The notes under the pieces: generated by a model
Seen by the model: only the letters and a program-made list of their open reading frames with translations
Databases searched by the model: none
What the model was told of the DNA's origin: nothing
Assembly (NCBI RefSeq): GCF_021654795.1
Contig: NZ_AP025344.1
Coordinates: 1,612,501 to 1,676,500, forward strand
Source of the DNA: Paenibacillus dendritiformis
GTDB taxonomy: Bacteria > Bacillota > Bacilli > Paenibacillales > Paenibacillaceae
DNA length: 64,000 nt
Direction: 5' to 3'
Part shown: piece after piece, positions 45,394 through 55,869 of the stretch
How positions within the stretch are numbered: position 1 is the stretch's first letter
How the letters are laid out: each line of letters starts with the position of its first letter
Program-made: the position numbers and the translations under genes

Positions 45394-46674
45394 ATGAAAA
45401 GGGTGTTAGCATTTCTGCTCATCGTTGTCGTATCGCTAGGTGTCATTGTCTGGACTAGCCCTTCGATCGTCAACAACATACGTCTCGGACTCGATCTCAA
45501 GGGCGGCTTCGAGATTCTATACCAAGCCTCTCCGCTGGAATCGGGCGGGAAAGTGACTAACGATGCGCTTAAACAGACCGCCAAAAGTCTGGATAAACGG
45601 ATTAACGCAACCGGAACGAGCGAACCGGAGATTACGATTGAAGGCTCCGACCGGATCCGCGTCAAGATTGCGGACGTTCAGAACGAGGAAGAGGTGCGCA
45701 AGAAGCTCAAAGAGCCTGCCGTGCTAACCTTCCGCAGCTCTGAAGGCTGTAAAGACGCGTCCGACTACTGCAAGATTGAACTGAAAGGAACGGACTTCGT
45801 CGAGGGCGGAGCCAGCGTCGTATTTGACGAGCTGCAGCGTCCGATCGTCGCGATTAAGCTGAAGGATGCGAGCAAATTCGCCGAAATCACAAAACGTCTC
45901 GCCGGTCTGTATGATCCGGATCCGACGAAAGCGCGGAACCATCTGGCGATTTTCATGGATGACACCCTCATCTCCGATCCGTCCGTCAATTATGAGATTC
46001 CAGGCGGGGAAGCGACGATTACCGGCCAGCGCACGAAGGAAGAAGCGAACGAGCTGAAGGACACGATCAATCTCGGTTCCTTGCCGCTCAAGCTGACCGA
46101 GAAATACTCGCAGACCGTTACGGCTACGCTTGGCAAGCTATCGCTGGAGCAGACAGTGAAGGCCGGAATTATCGGCACGGCGCTGATTCTGTTATTTATG
46201 CTTGTCATCTACCGGCTGCCTGGCGTCATTGCCAGCGTCTCGCTGATTCTGTTCACATGGATTCTGCTGATTGTCTTCTGGCTGTCCGAGATTACGCTGA
46301 CCCTGCCGGGCATTGCGGCTTTCATTCTCGGTCTCGGCATGGCCGTCGACGCGAATATTATTACCTATGAACGGATTAAGGAGGAGCTCCGCAGCGGCAA
46401 GTCGATCAAATCCGCGATGAAGGCGGGCTCCAAGAACTCGTTCCGTACGATTATGGACGCGAACATTACGACTATTATTGCCGGCGTCGTCATGTACATT
46501 TTGGGCGAGAGCCAAGTCAAGGGCTTTGCGCTCATCCTGATGATGACCGTTATCGTCAGTATTATGACGAACGTATTCCTCTCCCGCGTCATGCTGCATG
46601 CGCTGGTCAAAGCGAATGTGCTGTCCAAACCGGGATATTTCGGCGTGAAGGAGAGTGAAATCCGTGCGCTTTAA
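45394..46674 (+). CDS. secD: Protein translocase subunit SecD
   Basis: 426 aa, a short SecD. D1 motif RLGLDLKGGFEI (near 30), periplasmic-type domain (about 50-230), then an RND membrane block with GIAAFILGLGMAVDANIITYERIKEE (near 308-333) and the proton-relay Asp. With SecF it uses the proton gradient to help complete secretion. Separate secD and secF differ from the fused secDF of B. subtilis. Its 3' end overlaps secF by 11 nt. Confidence 0.95.
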   Translation: MKRVLAFLLIVVVSLGVIVWTSPSIVNNIRLGLDLKGGFEILYQASPLESGGKVTNDALKQTAKSLDKRINATGTSEPEITIEGSDRIRVKIADVQNEEEVRKKLKEPAVLTFRSSEGCKDASDYCKIELKGTDFVEGGASVVFDELQRPIVAIKLKDASKFAEITKRLAGLYDPDPTKARNHLAIFMDDTLISDPSVNYEIPGGEATITGQRTKEEANELKDTINLGSLPLKLTEKYSQTVTATLGKLSLEQTVKAGIIGTALILLFMLVIYRLPGVIASVSLILFTWILLIVFWLSEITLTLPGIAAFILGLGMAVDANIITYERIKEELRSGKSIKSAMKAGSKNSFRTIMDANITTIIAGVVMYILGESQVKGFALILMMTVIVSIMTNVFLSRVMLHALVKANVLSKPGYFGVKESEIRAL

Positions 46675-47572
46675 AGGAACGTTCAACTTTGTTCATTCCA
46701 GCAAATACTTTTTTATTTTCTCGATTATTATTACGATTGCGGGCGCCATCTCGCTCGGCGTGCTCGGCCTGAATTACGGGGTAGACTTCAGCTCGGGCAC
46801 GAACGTGGACATTAAGCTCGCGAAGCCGGTGGAGAAGGCCCGGATCGAGCAGATGCTGGAGCCGTACCAATTGAAGAAGGAGCCGGCCATTACGATGGGC
46901 AGCGACCGGGTGACGATCCGGTTCACGGAAGTGTTGACCGAGCAGATGGAGAACCAGTTCAAGGCCGATTTCAAAAAGCTGGACGCGGGCGCTTCGTTCG
47001 AAATCAATACGGTCGATGTCGAGATTGCGCGGGAGCTGCAGCGGAATGCCTTGCTCGCGGTCCTGATCGCGAGCATTGGCATCATTATCTATATCAGCAT
47101 CCGCTTCGAATGGCGCTTCGCCATCTCGGCGGTCGTCGCCTTGCTGCATGATGCGTTTATGGTTATCAGCATTTTCTCGATTTTCCGGCTTGAGGTCAAT
47201 CTGCCGTTCATTATCGCGGTGCTGACCATCATCGGGTATTCCATCAACGATACGATCGTTATCTTTGACCGGATCCGCGAGAATATGAGATTTGCCAAGA
47301 TCAAGAATATTCATGACCTTTCCCATCTCGTGAACGACAGTATTTATCAGACGTTGACCCGTTCCATCAATACGGTGTTGACCGTTCTCGTGGCGGCCCT
47401 CTGTCTGTTTATTTTCGCGAGCGAGTCGATCCGCATGTTCTCGCTGGCCATCCTGGTCGGCTTGGCATTCGGCGCTTATTCCTCCATCTTCATCGCGAGC
47501 CCGCTGTGGGTCGTCCTGAAGAGCAAGGAGAAGAACAAGTCCAAGTCTCCGGCGAAGCCGAAGCAGGCGTAA
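46664..47572 (+). CDS. secF: Protein translocase subunit SecF
   Basis: 302 aa. GLNYGVDFSSGTNVDI (near 32), VEIARELQRNALLAVLIASIGI and TIIGYSINDTIVIFDRIRENM (near 195) mark SecF, with six membrane helices. The GTG at 46664 is chosen since AAGGAG lies 10 nt upstream; the GTG at 46655 is too close. It is cotranscribed with secD. Confidence 0.95.
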   Translation: MRFKGTFNFVHSSKYFFIFSIIITIAGAISLGVLGLNYGVDFSSGTNVDIKLAKPVEKARIEQMLEPYQLKKEPAITMGSDRVTIRFTEVLTEQMENQFKADFKKLDAGASFEINTVDVEIARELQRNALLAVLIASIGIIIYISIRFEWRFAISAVVALLHDAFMVISIFSIFRLEVNLPFIIAVLTIIGYSINDTIVIFDRIRENMRFAKIKNIHDLSHLVNDSIYQTLTRSINTVLTVLVAALCLFIFASESIRMFSLAILVGLAFGAYSSIFIASPLWVVLKSKEKNKSKSPAKPKQA

Positions 47573-47669
47573 CCGCCAACTTCAAGCCGAAGGATGCGGC
47601 GGCCATGGAACGAGCTCGAGTTCCGGCTTGGCTTACCTGCCGCAGCCTGCGGCGCAAGCATAAAGATGA

Positions 47670-47703
47670 AGCCGCGTCAGTACAGGATGCTGACGCGGCT
47701 TTG
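47670..47703 (+). terminator. Hairpin after secDF
   Basis: AGCCGCGTCAG/CTGACGCGGCT 11-bp perfect stem followed by TTTG. Confidence 0.65.
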
Positions 47704-47780
47704 ATGTTGCCAGCAAGAATAGACTCATGCGAAGTCGAATCCGCAATAGGAATGAAAAAATGAATTGCGAGGGTTGCGAC

Positions 47781-48725
47781 ATGACGACCGATCGGTTTGC
47801 AAGGGCCGAGGCAGGGGCATGGCTGGGCATTATCGGCAATCTGCTGCTCGCCCTGCTCAAAGGGATCGCCGGCTTCTTCGCGGGGAGCCAGGCGCTCATT
47901 GCGGATGCTTGGCACTCCGCCTCGGATGTGGCTGGATCCGGCGCCGTCCTTGTCGGCTTGAAGGCAGCGAAGCGCCCTCCGGACAAGGATCATCCATATG
48001 GACACGGCAAAGCGGAATCCATCGCGGCCATTATCGTCTCGGTGCTGCTGCTCGTCGTCGGGCTGGAGCTCGCCGTCTCGGCCGTGAAATCGGTATGGCA
48101 AGGGCAGATGGATATCCCGAAATGGTACGCTCTCGCCGCGATAATGGCGTCTATCGTGGTGAAGGAAGCGATGTTCCAGTACAAGTTCCGGCTGGGCAAG
48201 CGCTTATCGTCGCAAGCTCTGATTGCGAACGCGTGGGAGCATCGTTCCGATGTCTATTCCTCCATCGCGGCGCTGATCGGGGTCGGAGCCGCGATGCTCG
48301 GCGGGATGTATCATATTGAATGGCTGTTGTATCTGGATCCGGCAGCCGGATTTATCGTGGCGCTTCTTGTGCTGCAGATGGGAACAAGATTGGTGAAGGA
48401 AGCGATTCACTCGACGATGGATCATGTTCTTCATGATGAAGAAGCGAATCCGCTTATCCGGGCCGTCCAGTCGGTCAACGGCGTCATTACCGTCGACAAT
48501 CTGCGTGCGCGGGAGCATGGCCATTATGTTATCGTCGATGTTAAAATCAGTGTAAACCCCCGCATATCGGTGGCGGAAGGCCATGCGATTGCGAAGCGGG
48601 TCAAAAATCATTTAATGCAGCGTTTTTTGCATGTGGCCGATGTTTTTGTCCATGTGAACCCGTTCGACACCGGCAATCCGTACCGGATTCCGGAGACCGA
48701 CGGAGAGTCAACGCTGCTGCAATGA
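47781..48725 (+). CDS. Cation diffusion facilitator family transporter
   Basis: 314 aa. Six membrane helices with the paired metal sites H-x3-D: IADAWHSASD (helix 2) and IANAWEHRSD (helix 5); also DHPYGHGKAE in the loop after helix 2. The C-terminal ferredoxin-like domain is present. It exports Zn2+, Mn2+, Fe2+ or similar. The start is uncertain: ATG 47781 has GAGGG 7 nt upstream, ATG 47760 would add MNCEGCD. Confidence 0.9.
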   Translation: MTTDRFARAEAGAWLGIIGNLLLALLKGIAGFFAGSQALIADAWHSASDVAGSGAVLVGLKAAKRPPDKDHPYGHGKAESIAAIIVSVLLLVVGLELAVSAVKSVWQGQMDIPKWYALAAIMASIVVKEAMFQYKFRLGKRLSSQALIANAWEHRSDVYSSIAALIGVGAAMLGGMYHIEWLLYLDPAAGFIVALLVLQMGTRLVKEAIHSTMDHVLHDEEANPLIRAVQSVNGVITVDNLRAREHGHYVIVDVKISVNPRISVAEGHAIAKRVKNHLMQRFLHVADVFVHVNPFDTGNPYRIPETDGESTLLQ

Positions 48726-48746
48726 GAATGTTAAAGGAGTGGGAGG

Positions 48747-51200
48747 ATGCTTCATCCACGCTCCCGGTGGATCTGCTCTGACGTGCCGGATACCGGCATC
48801 GAGCAGCTGGCCCAGGAAGCCCGGGTCTCGAAGCTGGTCGCCCGTATGCTGGCCGTACGGGGGATTGCAGACGCAGAGCAGGCGCACCGGTTTTTGCATG
48901 CGGATATAGATGAGATGCACGATCCATATTTATTGGCGGGAATGGAAGACGCCGTGGAGCGAATCCGGGCAGCGCTGGCGAAGCGCGAGCGCATTCGCAT
49001 TTATGGCGATTACGATGCGGACGGAGTCTCAAGCACATCGCTAATGATTTATTTGATGCGCCGCCTGGAGGCGGATTTCGATTATTATATTCCGCACCGG
49101 GCCAACGAAGGGTACGGGCTGAACAAAGCGGCGCTGGAAGATGCGAAGGCATGCGGCGTCACCCTCGTCGTAACGGTCGATACCGGGATAAGCGCCGTGG
49201 AAGAAATCGCTTATGCCCGCGAGCTCGGAATCGACATCGTGGTAACCGATCACCATGAGCCTCCGGAGCAGCTTCCGGACGCCTGCGCCCTGGTCAATCC
49301 GAAGCTGCCTTACTGCCCTTATCCGTTCAAAGGGCTGGCCGGCGTCGGCGTAGCCTTCAAGCTGGCGCACGCGCTGCTCGGACGCATTCCGGAGGAGTGG
49401 CTGGAGCTAGCCGCCATCGGAACCGTCGCCGATCTGATGCCGCTGCTGGATGAGAACCGCATTCTCGTGCGGGCGGCTTTGCAGCGGATGAAGCGTTCCC
49501 GCTATGCCGGGATTCGGGCGCTGCTTCAAGTGTGCAGCATCGATCCGAAGGAAGTGACCTCGACGCATATCGCCTTCTCGATGGCTCCGCGAATCAATGC
49601 CAGCGGCCGGCTCGAACATGCCGACATCGCGGTCCGGCTGCTGACGGCGGAAGACGACGCGGCGGCCGAGGCGTTCGCCTGGGAGCTGGATCGGTTGAAC
49701 AAGGAGCGGCAGAAGATCGTCGACGGCATCGTCAAGGAAGCGGAGGCGCAGCTGGCGGAGAAAATGGAGGATACGGGCGAGCCTCCCCATGTCATCGTTC
49801 TGGCCGCGGAGGGCTGGAATGTCGGCGTCATCGGCATTGTCGCTTCCAAAATTCTCGAAAAATATTACCGCCCGACCTTCGTGCTTGGCATCGATGGCGA
49901 GACGGGATTATGCAAGGGCTCGGCCCGTTCGATCCCCGGCTTCGATCTGTACGAGGCGATGCAATCGTGCGGCGGGCTGTTCGAGCATTATGGCGGACAT
50001 CAGGCCGCGGCAGGCATGACGATTCAGGCGGACAAGCTCGCGGAGCTTGAACGGCGCTTGCAACAGATTGCCGAGGGAATACTGACAGAGGAGCACTTCG
50101 TTCCTTGCGTCGAGGTGGACGCGGAATGCGGCTTGAATGAGATCCCGCTGGAAGTCATTGAGCAACTCGAGCAATTGGCCCCGTTCGGCATGGGCAATCC
50201 GAGCCCGCGGGTCGTCATCCGGAACGCGCGGGTGCGCGAGATCCGGACGATGGGCAAGGAAGGCCAACATTTGAAGTTGATGTTGAGCCAAGACCGTGCT
50301 ACATTGGATGCGGTAGCTTTTCACCGGGGAAGCCTGGCCCGGAGGATTGCGAGCGACGTGAAGGCGGATGTGCTGGGCGAACTGTCGGTCAATGAATGGA
50401 ACGGCCGGCGCAGGCCGCAGCTGTTCATGCAAGATATCCGCATCCAGGAACGGCAGTTGTTCGATCTGCGGGGGATCCCGGATGCTTGGGAGACCGCCGT
50501 GCAGCTGGCCCGCATATTGGAGCAGGATGGAGACGGCGCAAGCGTTCTCGTCACGACCCGCGAGCAGGCGGGAGTGCATGCCGCGGAAACCTTCGCGTGG
50601 CTGTACAGCGACGAGGAGGACGGACCGGTCGTCGTTCCGGGCGCTTGGCGGGGAGACGATCCGTTCATCGCCGCGATGTCGGAGCGTGTCCGTGAGATGG
50701 TGCTGTTCGGGATGCCGCCATCGGAGCAGGATTGGAGGCGGTTAACCCGCCAGCTTCGCCATATGGAACGGCTGCATGTCGTGCTGCCTCGCGAACCGAT
50801 CGGAGGACGGCTGCATATGCCGACCCGCGATCGAATCAAGCGGGCTTATGCGGAACTGAGACGGGTACATACATGGACCAATGAACCCGAGCCGATGCGG
50901 TCGCTGGCCAAGCGCGTTAACCTGTCCCTGCGGGAATTCATGCTGCTGCTCGATATGTTCAAGGAGCTGCAATTTTTAACTTGCACTCATCATAGACATA
51001 CAACGTCATTCGAAATGGCGGCACAGCCGGCGAAGACCTCGTTGGAAGCTTCCCAACGATACCGGGACTGGGCAGCCGCAGCCGCCTGGGAGCAGCGCTG
51101 GTATGAACCGGCGACAGAGGCGTTCGCGGCATGGTTGTGGTCCTGCTGGGACGAAGCCCGCGATGTTTCATTACTTAGGAGGAGTTCAGATGGATTTTAA
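48747..51200 (+). CDS. recJ: Single-stranded-DNA-specific exonuclease RecJ
   Basis: 817 aa. DHH core with [20 protein letters not shown] (near 88), VVTVDTGIS and [11 protein letters not shown] (near 165); DHHA1 nucleic-acid domain with [10 protein letters not shown] (near 418); an OB domain (about 465-570); then a C-terminal extension of some 230 residues seen in Bacilli-type RecJ. It degrades single-stranded DNA 5' to 3' in recombination and repair. GGAGTGGGAGG before the ATG. Its end overlaps apt by 11 nt. Confidence 0.95.
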   Translation: MLHPRSRWICSDVPDTGIEQLAQEARVSKLVARMLAVRGIADAEQAHRFLHADIDEMHDPYLLAGMEDAVERIRAALAKRERIRIYGDYDADGVSSTSLMIYLMRRLEADFDYYIPHRANEGYGLNKAALEDAKACGVTLVVTVDTGISAVEEIAYARELGIDIVVTDHHEPPEQLPDACALVNPKLPYCPYPFKGLAGVGVAFKLAHALLGRIPEEWLELAAIGTVADLMPLLDENRILVRAALQRMKRSRYAGIRALLQVCSIDPKEVTSTHIAFSMAPRINASGRLEHADIAVRLLTAEDDAAAEAFAWELDRLNKERQKIVDGIVKEAEAQLAEKMEDTGEPPHVIVLAAEGWNVGVIGIVASKILEKYYRPTFVLGIDGETGLCKGSARSIPGFDLYEAMQSCGGLFEHYGGHQAAAGMTIQADKLAELERRLQQIAEGILTEEHFVPCVEVDAECGLNEIPLEVIEQLEQLAPFGMGNPSPRVVIRNARVREIRTMGKEGQHLKLMLSQDRATLDAVAFHRGSLARRIASDVKADVLGELSVNEWNGRRRPQLFMQDIRIQERQLFDLRGIPDAWETAVQLARILEQDGDGASVLVTTREQAGVHAAETFAWLYSDEEDGPVVVPGAWRGDDPFIAAMSERVREMVLFGMPPSEQDWRRLTRQLRHMERLHVVLPREPIGGRLHMPTRDRIKRAYAELRRVHTWTNEPEPMRSLAKRVNLSLREFMLLLDMFKELQFLTCTHHRHTTSFEMAAQPAKTSLEASQRYRDWAAAAAWEQRWYEPATEAFAAWLWSCWDEARDVSLLRRSSDGF

Positions 51201-51702
51201 ATCGTATATTCGGGTCATTCCCGATTTTCCTCAGCCGGGAATCAGCTTCAAGGATATTACGACGCTGCTGAAGGACGGCTCGGCTTATCAAGCCGCGATC
51301 GCCGCGATGAAGCAGATGGTCGAGGATAAGCAAATTGATCTGATTGCCGGGCCGGAGGCGCGCGGATTCGTCGTAGGCGCTCCGCTCGCCTTGGCGATCG
51401 GGGCCGGGTTCGTTCCGATTCGCAAGAGCGGCAAGCTGCCGGGCGAGACGATCGAAGCCGGCTATGCGCTGGAATACGGCAGCGACAAGCTGGCGATGCA
51501 TAAGGATGCGATCAAGCCGGGGCAGAAGGTGCTGATTGCCGACGACCTGCTGGCGACCGGCGGCACGATCTCGACGTCCGTCAATCTGGTGCGCCAGCTT
51601 GGCGGAGAAGTGGTCGGGGCATTGTTCCTGATCGAGCTGAGCGACCTGAACGGCCGCGACAAGCTGCCGGATATTGATGTCCGTTCCCTGGTGATTTACT
51701 GA
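51190..51702 (+). CDS. apt: Adenine phosphoribosyltransferase
   Basis: 170 aa. Starts [27 protein letters not shown]-binding loop [14 protein letters not shown] (near 113-126); GPEARGFV near 56. It converts adenine and PRPP to AMP. The ATG at 51190 follows AGGAGG; the recJ-apt overlap indicates coupling. A bidirectional terminator follows. Confidence 0.96.
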   Translation: MDFKSYIRVIPDFPQPGISFKDITTLLKDGSAYQAAIAAMKQMVEDKQIDLIAGPEARGFVVGAPLALAIGAGFVPIRKSGKLPGETIEAGYALEYGSDKLAMHKDAIKPGQKVLIADDLLATGGTISTSVNLVRQLGGEVVGALFLIELSDLNGRDKLPDIDVRSLVIY

Positions 51703-51711
51703 TAGAATGTC

Positions 51712-51754
51712 AAAACCCCCTGAACCGGGCCGATGCCCGTTCAGGGGGTTTTTG
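51712..51754. terminator. Bidirectional terminator between apt and the uracil permease gene
   Basis: AAAACCCCCTGAACGGGC-type stem: AACCCCCTGAAC pairs with GTTCAGGGGGTT, with T and A tracts on opposite sides, so it can stop both convergent genes. Confidence 0.92.
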
Positions 51755-51760
51755 CATGCG

Positions 51761-53029
51761 TCAGGCTTGCTCGTTGGACATGCCCAGCTTGTCGATGATA
51801 ATGAAGAACAGATTGAGCACGATGCCGAGCACCGTGGCCAACGCCATTCCCTTCAGCTCTACAGCGCCCAGCTTCAAGGTGGCCCCGCTGATGCCGATGA
51901 CGATGATCAGCGTCGTGAGCAGCAGATTTTTCGGTTTGCCGTAGTCGACCTTGGCATCGACGAGCACCCGAAGGCCGGATGCCGCGATTACCCCGAACAG
52001 CAGCAGGGAGACGCCGCCCATGACGGGAACCGGGATGTTGGCGATGAGGGCCGAGACTTTGCCGAAGAAGGACATGATGATGGCAATGACCGCCGCCCCG
52101 CCGATAACATATACAGAATAGACACGGGTAAGCGCCATGACGCCGATGTTTTCTCCATATGTCGTATTCGGGGTGGAACCGAAAAAGCCGGAGAAGACGG
52201 TCGAGAGCCCGTTGCCGAGCAGAGAGCGGTGAAGCCCCGGATTTTTCGACAGATCATTGCCTACAATATTGCTGGTTACCATTAAATGGCCGATATGCTC
52301 TACGACGACGACCAGTGCCGCAGGCACGATAATCGCGATCGCCGTCCAGTTGAATTCAGGGAATGTGAACGTCGGCACTTTGAACAGCGCGGCCTCCCGG
52401 ACCGGATCCATGCTGACGACGCCCATGAAATAAGCGACGACGTAGCCGGTAATGATACCGATAAGTACAGGGATGATTTTGAAGAACCCGCGAAAGAGCA
52501 CGTTGCCGAGCACGGTCACGCCGAGCGTGACGCAGGCCAGCGTAATGGCCGTCGAATCGAGCGCGGCTCCCGGAGTGGACGGAATAAATCCCGACATTCC
52601 GGCAGCGACCGGAACAAGCTCGAGGCCGATGACCGCGACGATGGCTCCCATGGCGGCCGGCGGGAAGAGCACATCCAGCCAGCGAGTGCCGACCCACTTC
52701 ACGATAAGCGCAACCGCGACGAAGATGATTCCGCATACGATGAAGCCGGAGAGCGCTTGGGCGTAGCTGCCGCCATTGCCAGTAAGAACGACTGTAACCG
52801 GAGAAATGAACGCAAAGCTCGATCCGAGAAAGGCTGGGATGAGCCCCCGGCACAGCACAAGATAGAAGATGGTGCCCAATCCGTTCATCAGCAGTACGAT
52901 GCCCGGATCGACGTGGAACAGGTTCGGCACCAACACGTTCGATCCGAACATGGCGAACATGTGTTGAATGCTTAGCAGCAGTCCAGGCCCGAAAGCCGGT
53001 TTTTCATGTACTTGAATTTCGCGTTGCAA
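51761..53029 (-). CDS. Uracil permease (UraA/PyrP, NCS2 family)
   Basis: 422 aa, 14 membrane segments as in UraA. Signatures: SIQHMFAMFGSNVLVPNLF (near 22), LGSSFAFISPV (near 68), VVVVEHIGHL (substrate Glu, near 238), STPNTTYGENIGVMALTRVYS (near 285). It imports uracil or a related base with protons. Start is a TTG with AAAGGAG upstream. Convergent with apt; no PyrR-type attenuator was recognised in the 300-bp leader. Confidence 0.88.
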   Translation of the reverse strand: MQREIQVHEKPAFGPGLLLSIQHMFAMFGSNVLVPNLFHVDPGIVLLMNGLGTIFYLVLCRGLIPAFLGSSFAFISPVTVVLTGNGGSYAQALSGFIVCGIIFVAVALIVKWVGTRWLDVLFPPAAMGAIVAVIGLELVPVAAGMSGFIPSTPGAALDSTAITLACVTLGVTVLGNVLFRGFFKIIPVLIGIITGYVVAYFMGVVSMDPVREAALFKVPTFTFPEFNWTAIAIIVPAALVVVVEHIGHLMVTSNIVGNDLSKNPGLHRSLLGNGLSTVFSGFFGSTPNTTYGENIGVMALTRVYSVYVIGGAAVIAIIMSFFGKVSALIANIPVPVMGGVSLLLFGVIAASGLRVLVDAKVDYGKPKNLLLTTLIIVIGISGATLKLGAVELKGMALATVLGIVLNLFFIIIDKLGMSNEQA

Positions 53030-53174
53030 GTCGAATGCACTCCTTTAATATGTAATTGTCACAATCCGTTTCTGGATAGTATCCCTTAGACCCAACTATA
53101 TAATTTACATGCTATTCGGTCTATTTTTCAACAACATTTTTTGCGGCGGGGCAGTAAAGAGGAGGAAGTTTCCA

Positions 53175-53213
53175 ATGAAAAACCTAATTTTCGACAAAAA
53201 AAGACAAAGCTGA
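53175..53213 (+). CDS. Possible 12-codon leader peptide upstream of relA
   Basis: GAGGAGG lies 8 nt before an ATG that opens a 12-residue frame (MKNLIFDKKRQS). The site is unusually strong for noise, but the proposed relA promoter lies downstream of it and no attenuator hairpin is linked. Low confidence. Confidence 0.2.
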   Translation: MKNLIFDKKRQS

Positions 53214-53235
53214 ACGGGAAAGCCCAGGGAGACCA

Positions 53236-53265
53236 TTGACGGGAGACACCGAATAAAGGCATAAT
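53236..53265 (+). promoter_or_regulatory. Candidate relA promoter
   Basis: TTGACG, 18-bp spacer, CATAAT, giving a start about 60 bp before the relA ATG. Confidence 0.55.
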
Positions 53266-53334
53266 TGAAGGATATAAATCTGTAGTCTGGGAGATTATGA
53301 TCCCCGGCAGAAGAAAGGAACCGAAACGACTCCA

Positions 53335-55512
53335 ATGGGCATCGAGCAATTATTAGAGAAGGCCTCGGCGTATATGAAAGAATCGGATCTGGATCGCGTC
53401 CGCGAAGCATATCTGTTCGCGGAGCAGGCTCATTCGGGGCAGGTCCGGAAATCCGGCGAACCTTATATATTGCATCCTCTGGCTGTGGCCGACATCGTCG
53501 TGGGCATGCAGATGGATCCGACTTCCGTCGTAGCCGCGCTGCTGCATGATGTCGTGGAGGATACATCCGTCTCCCTGGAGGAAGTGCGCACCAAATTCGG
53601 GAACACATGCGCGATGCTGGTCGATGGATTAACGAAGCTCGAGCGGATTCAGTTCCGGTCCAAGGAAGAGCAGCAGAACGAGAACTACCGGAAAATGTTC
53701 GTGGCGATGGCCAATGACATCCGCGTTATCGTTATTAAGCTGGCGGACCGCCTTCACAATATGCGGACGCTGAAGTACCAATCGGAAGAGAGTCAACGGC
53801 GCATCGCCTACGAGACATTGGAAATCTTCTCTCCCATCGCCCACCGGCTCGGAATCTCGGCCATCAAGTGGGAGATGGAAGATATTGCGCTTCGCTATTT
53901 GAATCCGCAGCAATATTACCGCATCGCCAACCTCATGCACAAGAAGCGCGCCGAGCGGGAGGAGTACATTACCGGCGTTATCGGGCGCATTCAGGAGAAG
54001 CTGGAGGAGATGGGCATCACCGCCGATCTGTCCGGCCGACCGAAGCATATTTACAGCGTCTACAAAAAAATGACGGCCAAGAGCAAGCAGTTCAATGAAA
54101 TCTACGATCTGCTCGCGATTCGCATCATCGTCGACAATATCAAAGACTGCTATGCCACCCTCGGCATTATCCATACGCTCTGGAAGCCGATGCCGGGCCG
54201 GTTCAAGGACTATATCGCGATGCCGAAGACGAATATGTACCAGTCGCTTCATACGACCGTTATTGGTCCGACGGGTGAACCGACCGAGGTGCAGATTCGG
54301 ACCTGGGAGATGCACCGCACGGCCGAGTACGGGATTGCGGCCCACTGGGCGTACAAAGAAGGCGGATCCAATTCGGGCAGCTTCGAAGAGAAGATGACGT
54401 TCCTTCGCGAAATTCTTGATTTGCAGCAGGAGACGAACGACGCTCAAGAATTCGTTGAATCGCTCAAAATGGATTTTTTCTCGGATTTGGTGTTTGTATT
54501 CACGCCCAAAGGAGAAGTCATCGAGCTTCCGGCCGGATCCGTGCCGCTTGATTTCGCGTACCGCATCCATACGGAGGTCGGGAACCGGACGATCGGGGCG
54601 AAGGTGAACGGCCGCATCGTGCCGCTCGATCACCAATTGAAGACCGGCGATATCGTCGAGATTCTGACGTCGAAGCATTCTTACGGGCCAAGCGCGGACT
54701 GGGTCAAAATCGCGCAATCTTCGCATGCCCGCTCCAAGATCAAGCAGTGGTTCAAAAAAGAGAAACGGGAAGAGAACGTTCAAAAGGGACGCGAGGGGAT
54801 TGAACGGGAATTGAAGCGGCTGGGGCTGGAGCCGTCGGCATGGATGACGGACGACAAGCTGCTCGAGGTCGCGAAGAAATTCACCTTCAACGATATCGAG
54901 GACATGATGTCCGCCATCGGCTTCGGCGGCATTACCGCCTCCCAGATCGTGACCCGCTTGACGGAGAAGCTGCGCAAGGAAACGGAAGAGGCCAATCAGA
55001 TCGAATTGACTCACGAGGTCAAGGAAGTCAAGAAGGAGCCGGAGCGCAAATCCCGGCCGGCCCATGGCGTCAGGGTCGAAGGCATCGACAATCTGCTCGT
55101 TCGCTTCGCCCGCTGCTGCAATCCGGTGCCTGGCGACGAGATCGTAGGCTACGTCACCCGCGGACGAGGCGTCTCGATTCATCGGGCCGATTGTCTGAAC
55201 ATCCCGACGACGATCGATGGGGAAGAGGCGGAACGGATTATCGACGTGCAATGGGGTGATTCCTCCGAGGCGAATTACAGCGTCGACATCGAGATTACCG
55301 GCATGGATCGGAGAGGCTTCCTTAACGAGGTGCTGCAGGCCGTCTCCGAGAGCAAGACGAATATCGCCGCCGTCTCGGGCCGTTCGGATCGCAACCGGCT
55401 GGCGATGATTCATATGACGATTCTCATCCGCAATACCGACCATCTCCATTCGGTGGTCGAGAAGATTAAGCGGGTGAAGGACGTGTATACGGTGCAGCGG
55501 ATCATGCAATGA
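53335..55512 (+). CDS. relA: Bifunctional (p)ppGpp synthetase/hydrolase RelA
   Basis: 725 aa, full length. Hydrolase HD domain with LLHDVVEDTS (near 66) and KLADRLHNMRTL (near 140); synthetase with FKDYIAMPKTNMYQSLHTTV (near 300); TGS domain (VFTPKGEVIELPAGSVPLDFAYRIHTEVG, near 385); zinc-finger-like CC in FARCCNPVPGD; ACT domain (about 650-720). Active-site residues of both halves are present, as in Firmicute Rel. It makes and degrades the stringent-response alarmone. A terminator hairpin starts inside its last codons. Confidence 0.96.
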   Translation: MGIEQLLEKASAYMKESDLDRVREAYLFAEQAHSGQVRKSGEPYILHPLAVADIVVGMQMDPTSVVAALLHDVVEDTSVSLEEVRTKFGNTCAMLVDGLTKLERIQFRSKEEQQNENYRKMFVAMANDIRVIVIKLADRLHNMRTLKYQSEESQRRIAYETLEIFSPIAHRLGISAIKWEMEDIALRYLNPQQYYRIANLMHKKRAEREEYITGVIGRIQEKLEEMGITADLSGRPKHIYSVYKKMTAKSKQFNEIYDLLAIRIIVDNIKDCYATLGIIHTLWKPMPGRFKDYIAMPKTNMYQSLHTTVIGPTGEPTEVQIRTWEMHRTAEYGIAAHWAYKEGGSNSGSFEEKMTFLREILDLQQETNDAQEFVESLKMDFFSDLVFVFTPKGEVIELPAGSVPLDFAYRIHTEVGNRTIGAKVNGRIVPLDHQLKTGDIVEILTSKHSYGPSADWVKIAQSSHARSKIKQWFKKEKREENVQKGREGIERELKRLGLEPSAWMTDDKLLEVAKKFTFNDIEDMMSAIGFGGITASQIVTRLTEKLRKETEEANQIELTHEVKEVKKEPERKSRPAHGVRVEGIDNLLVRFARCCNPVPGDEIVGYVTRGRGVSIHRADCLNIPTTIDGEEAERIIDVQWGDSSEANYSVDIEITGMDRRGFLNEVLQAVSESKTNIAAVSGRSDRNRLAMIHMTILIRNTDHLHSVVEKIKRVKDVYTVQRIMQ

Positions 55513-55531
55513 GCTCGCTGCACCTTTTTTT
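55492..55531 (+). terminator. relA terminator overlapping the coding end
   Basis: GTGCAGCG (still coding) pairs with CGCTGCAC 16 nt later, then a T tract. The stop codon lies in the loop region. Confidence 0.75.
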
Positions 55532-55547
55532 GGCATGTTAAGAGGCA

Positions 55548-55790
55548 GTTCCAAAAGTCCGCTTTTGATCACGGTGTAATTTAGGACGCAACCCGGCATC
55601 GAATCTTGCATTCACTCTTGAGAAGCATACGCTCTCGAAGCATGTTTCCTGCGGAAACATTTTAGCTGCTCATGTAGCTTACCTACACTCCGCTGCTCTC
55701 TGTAAGTTTTGCAAAGCTAAAATTCGCTTCGGAAGCTTATGCTTCGCGTTCAAGCAACCTTCTCGGTGCCGAAAACCGGACTTTTTGAAC
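55548..55790. mobile_element. MITE-like element between relA and dtd
   Basis: GTTCCAAAAGTCCG at the left end and CGGACTTTTTGAAC at the right end are 14-bp terminal inverted repeats with one mismatch, enclosing about 243 bp without coding capacity. Internal sequence forms further small hairpins (TGTTTCCTGCGGAAACA near 55645). Non-autonomous mobile elements have this structure; no target duplication was resolved. Confidence 0.6.
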
Positions 55791-55869
55791 CCATAATTTA
55801 AAGAGATTTTTTCAAAAGAAGGAATCAAAGAGTTAGTTCAACTGCTGCAGGAAGGGATGATAGGCAAGC

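Noticed and set aside
53629..55611. A 660-codon frame antisense to relA
   Set aside because: Same explanation: high-GC shadow of a conserved enzyme, rich in Arg/Leu/His, no start signal.
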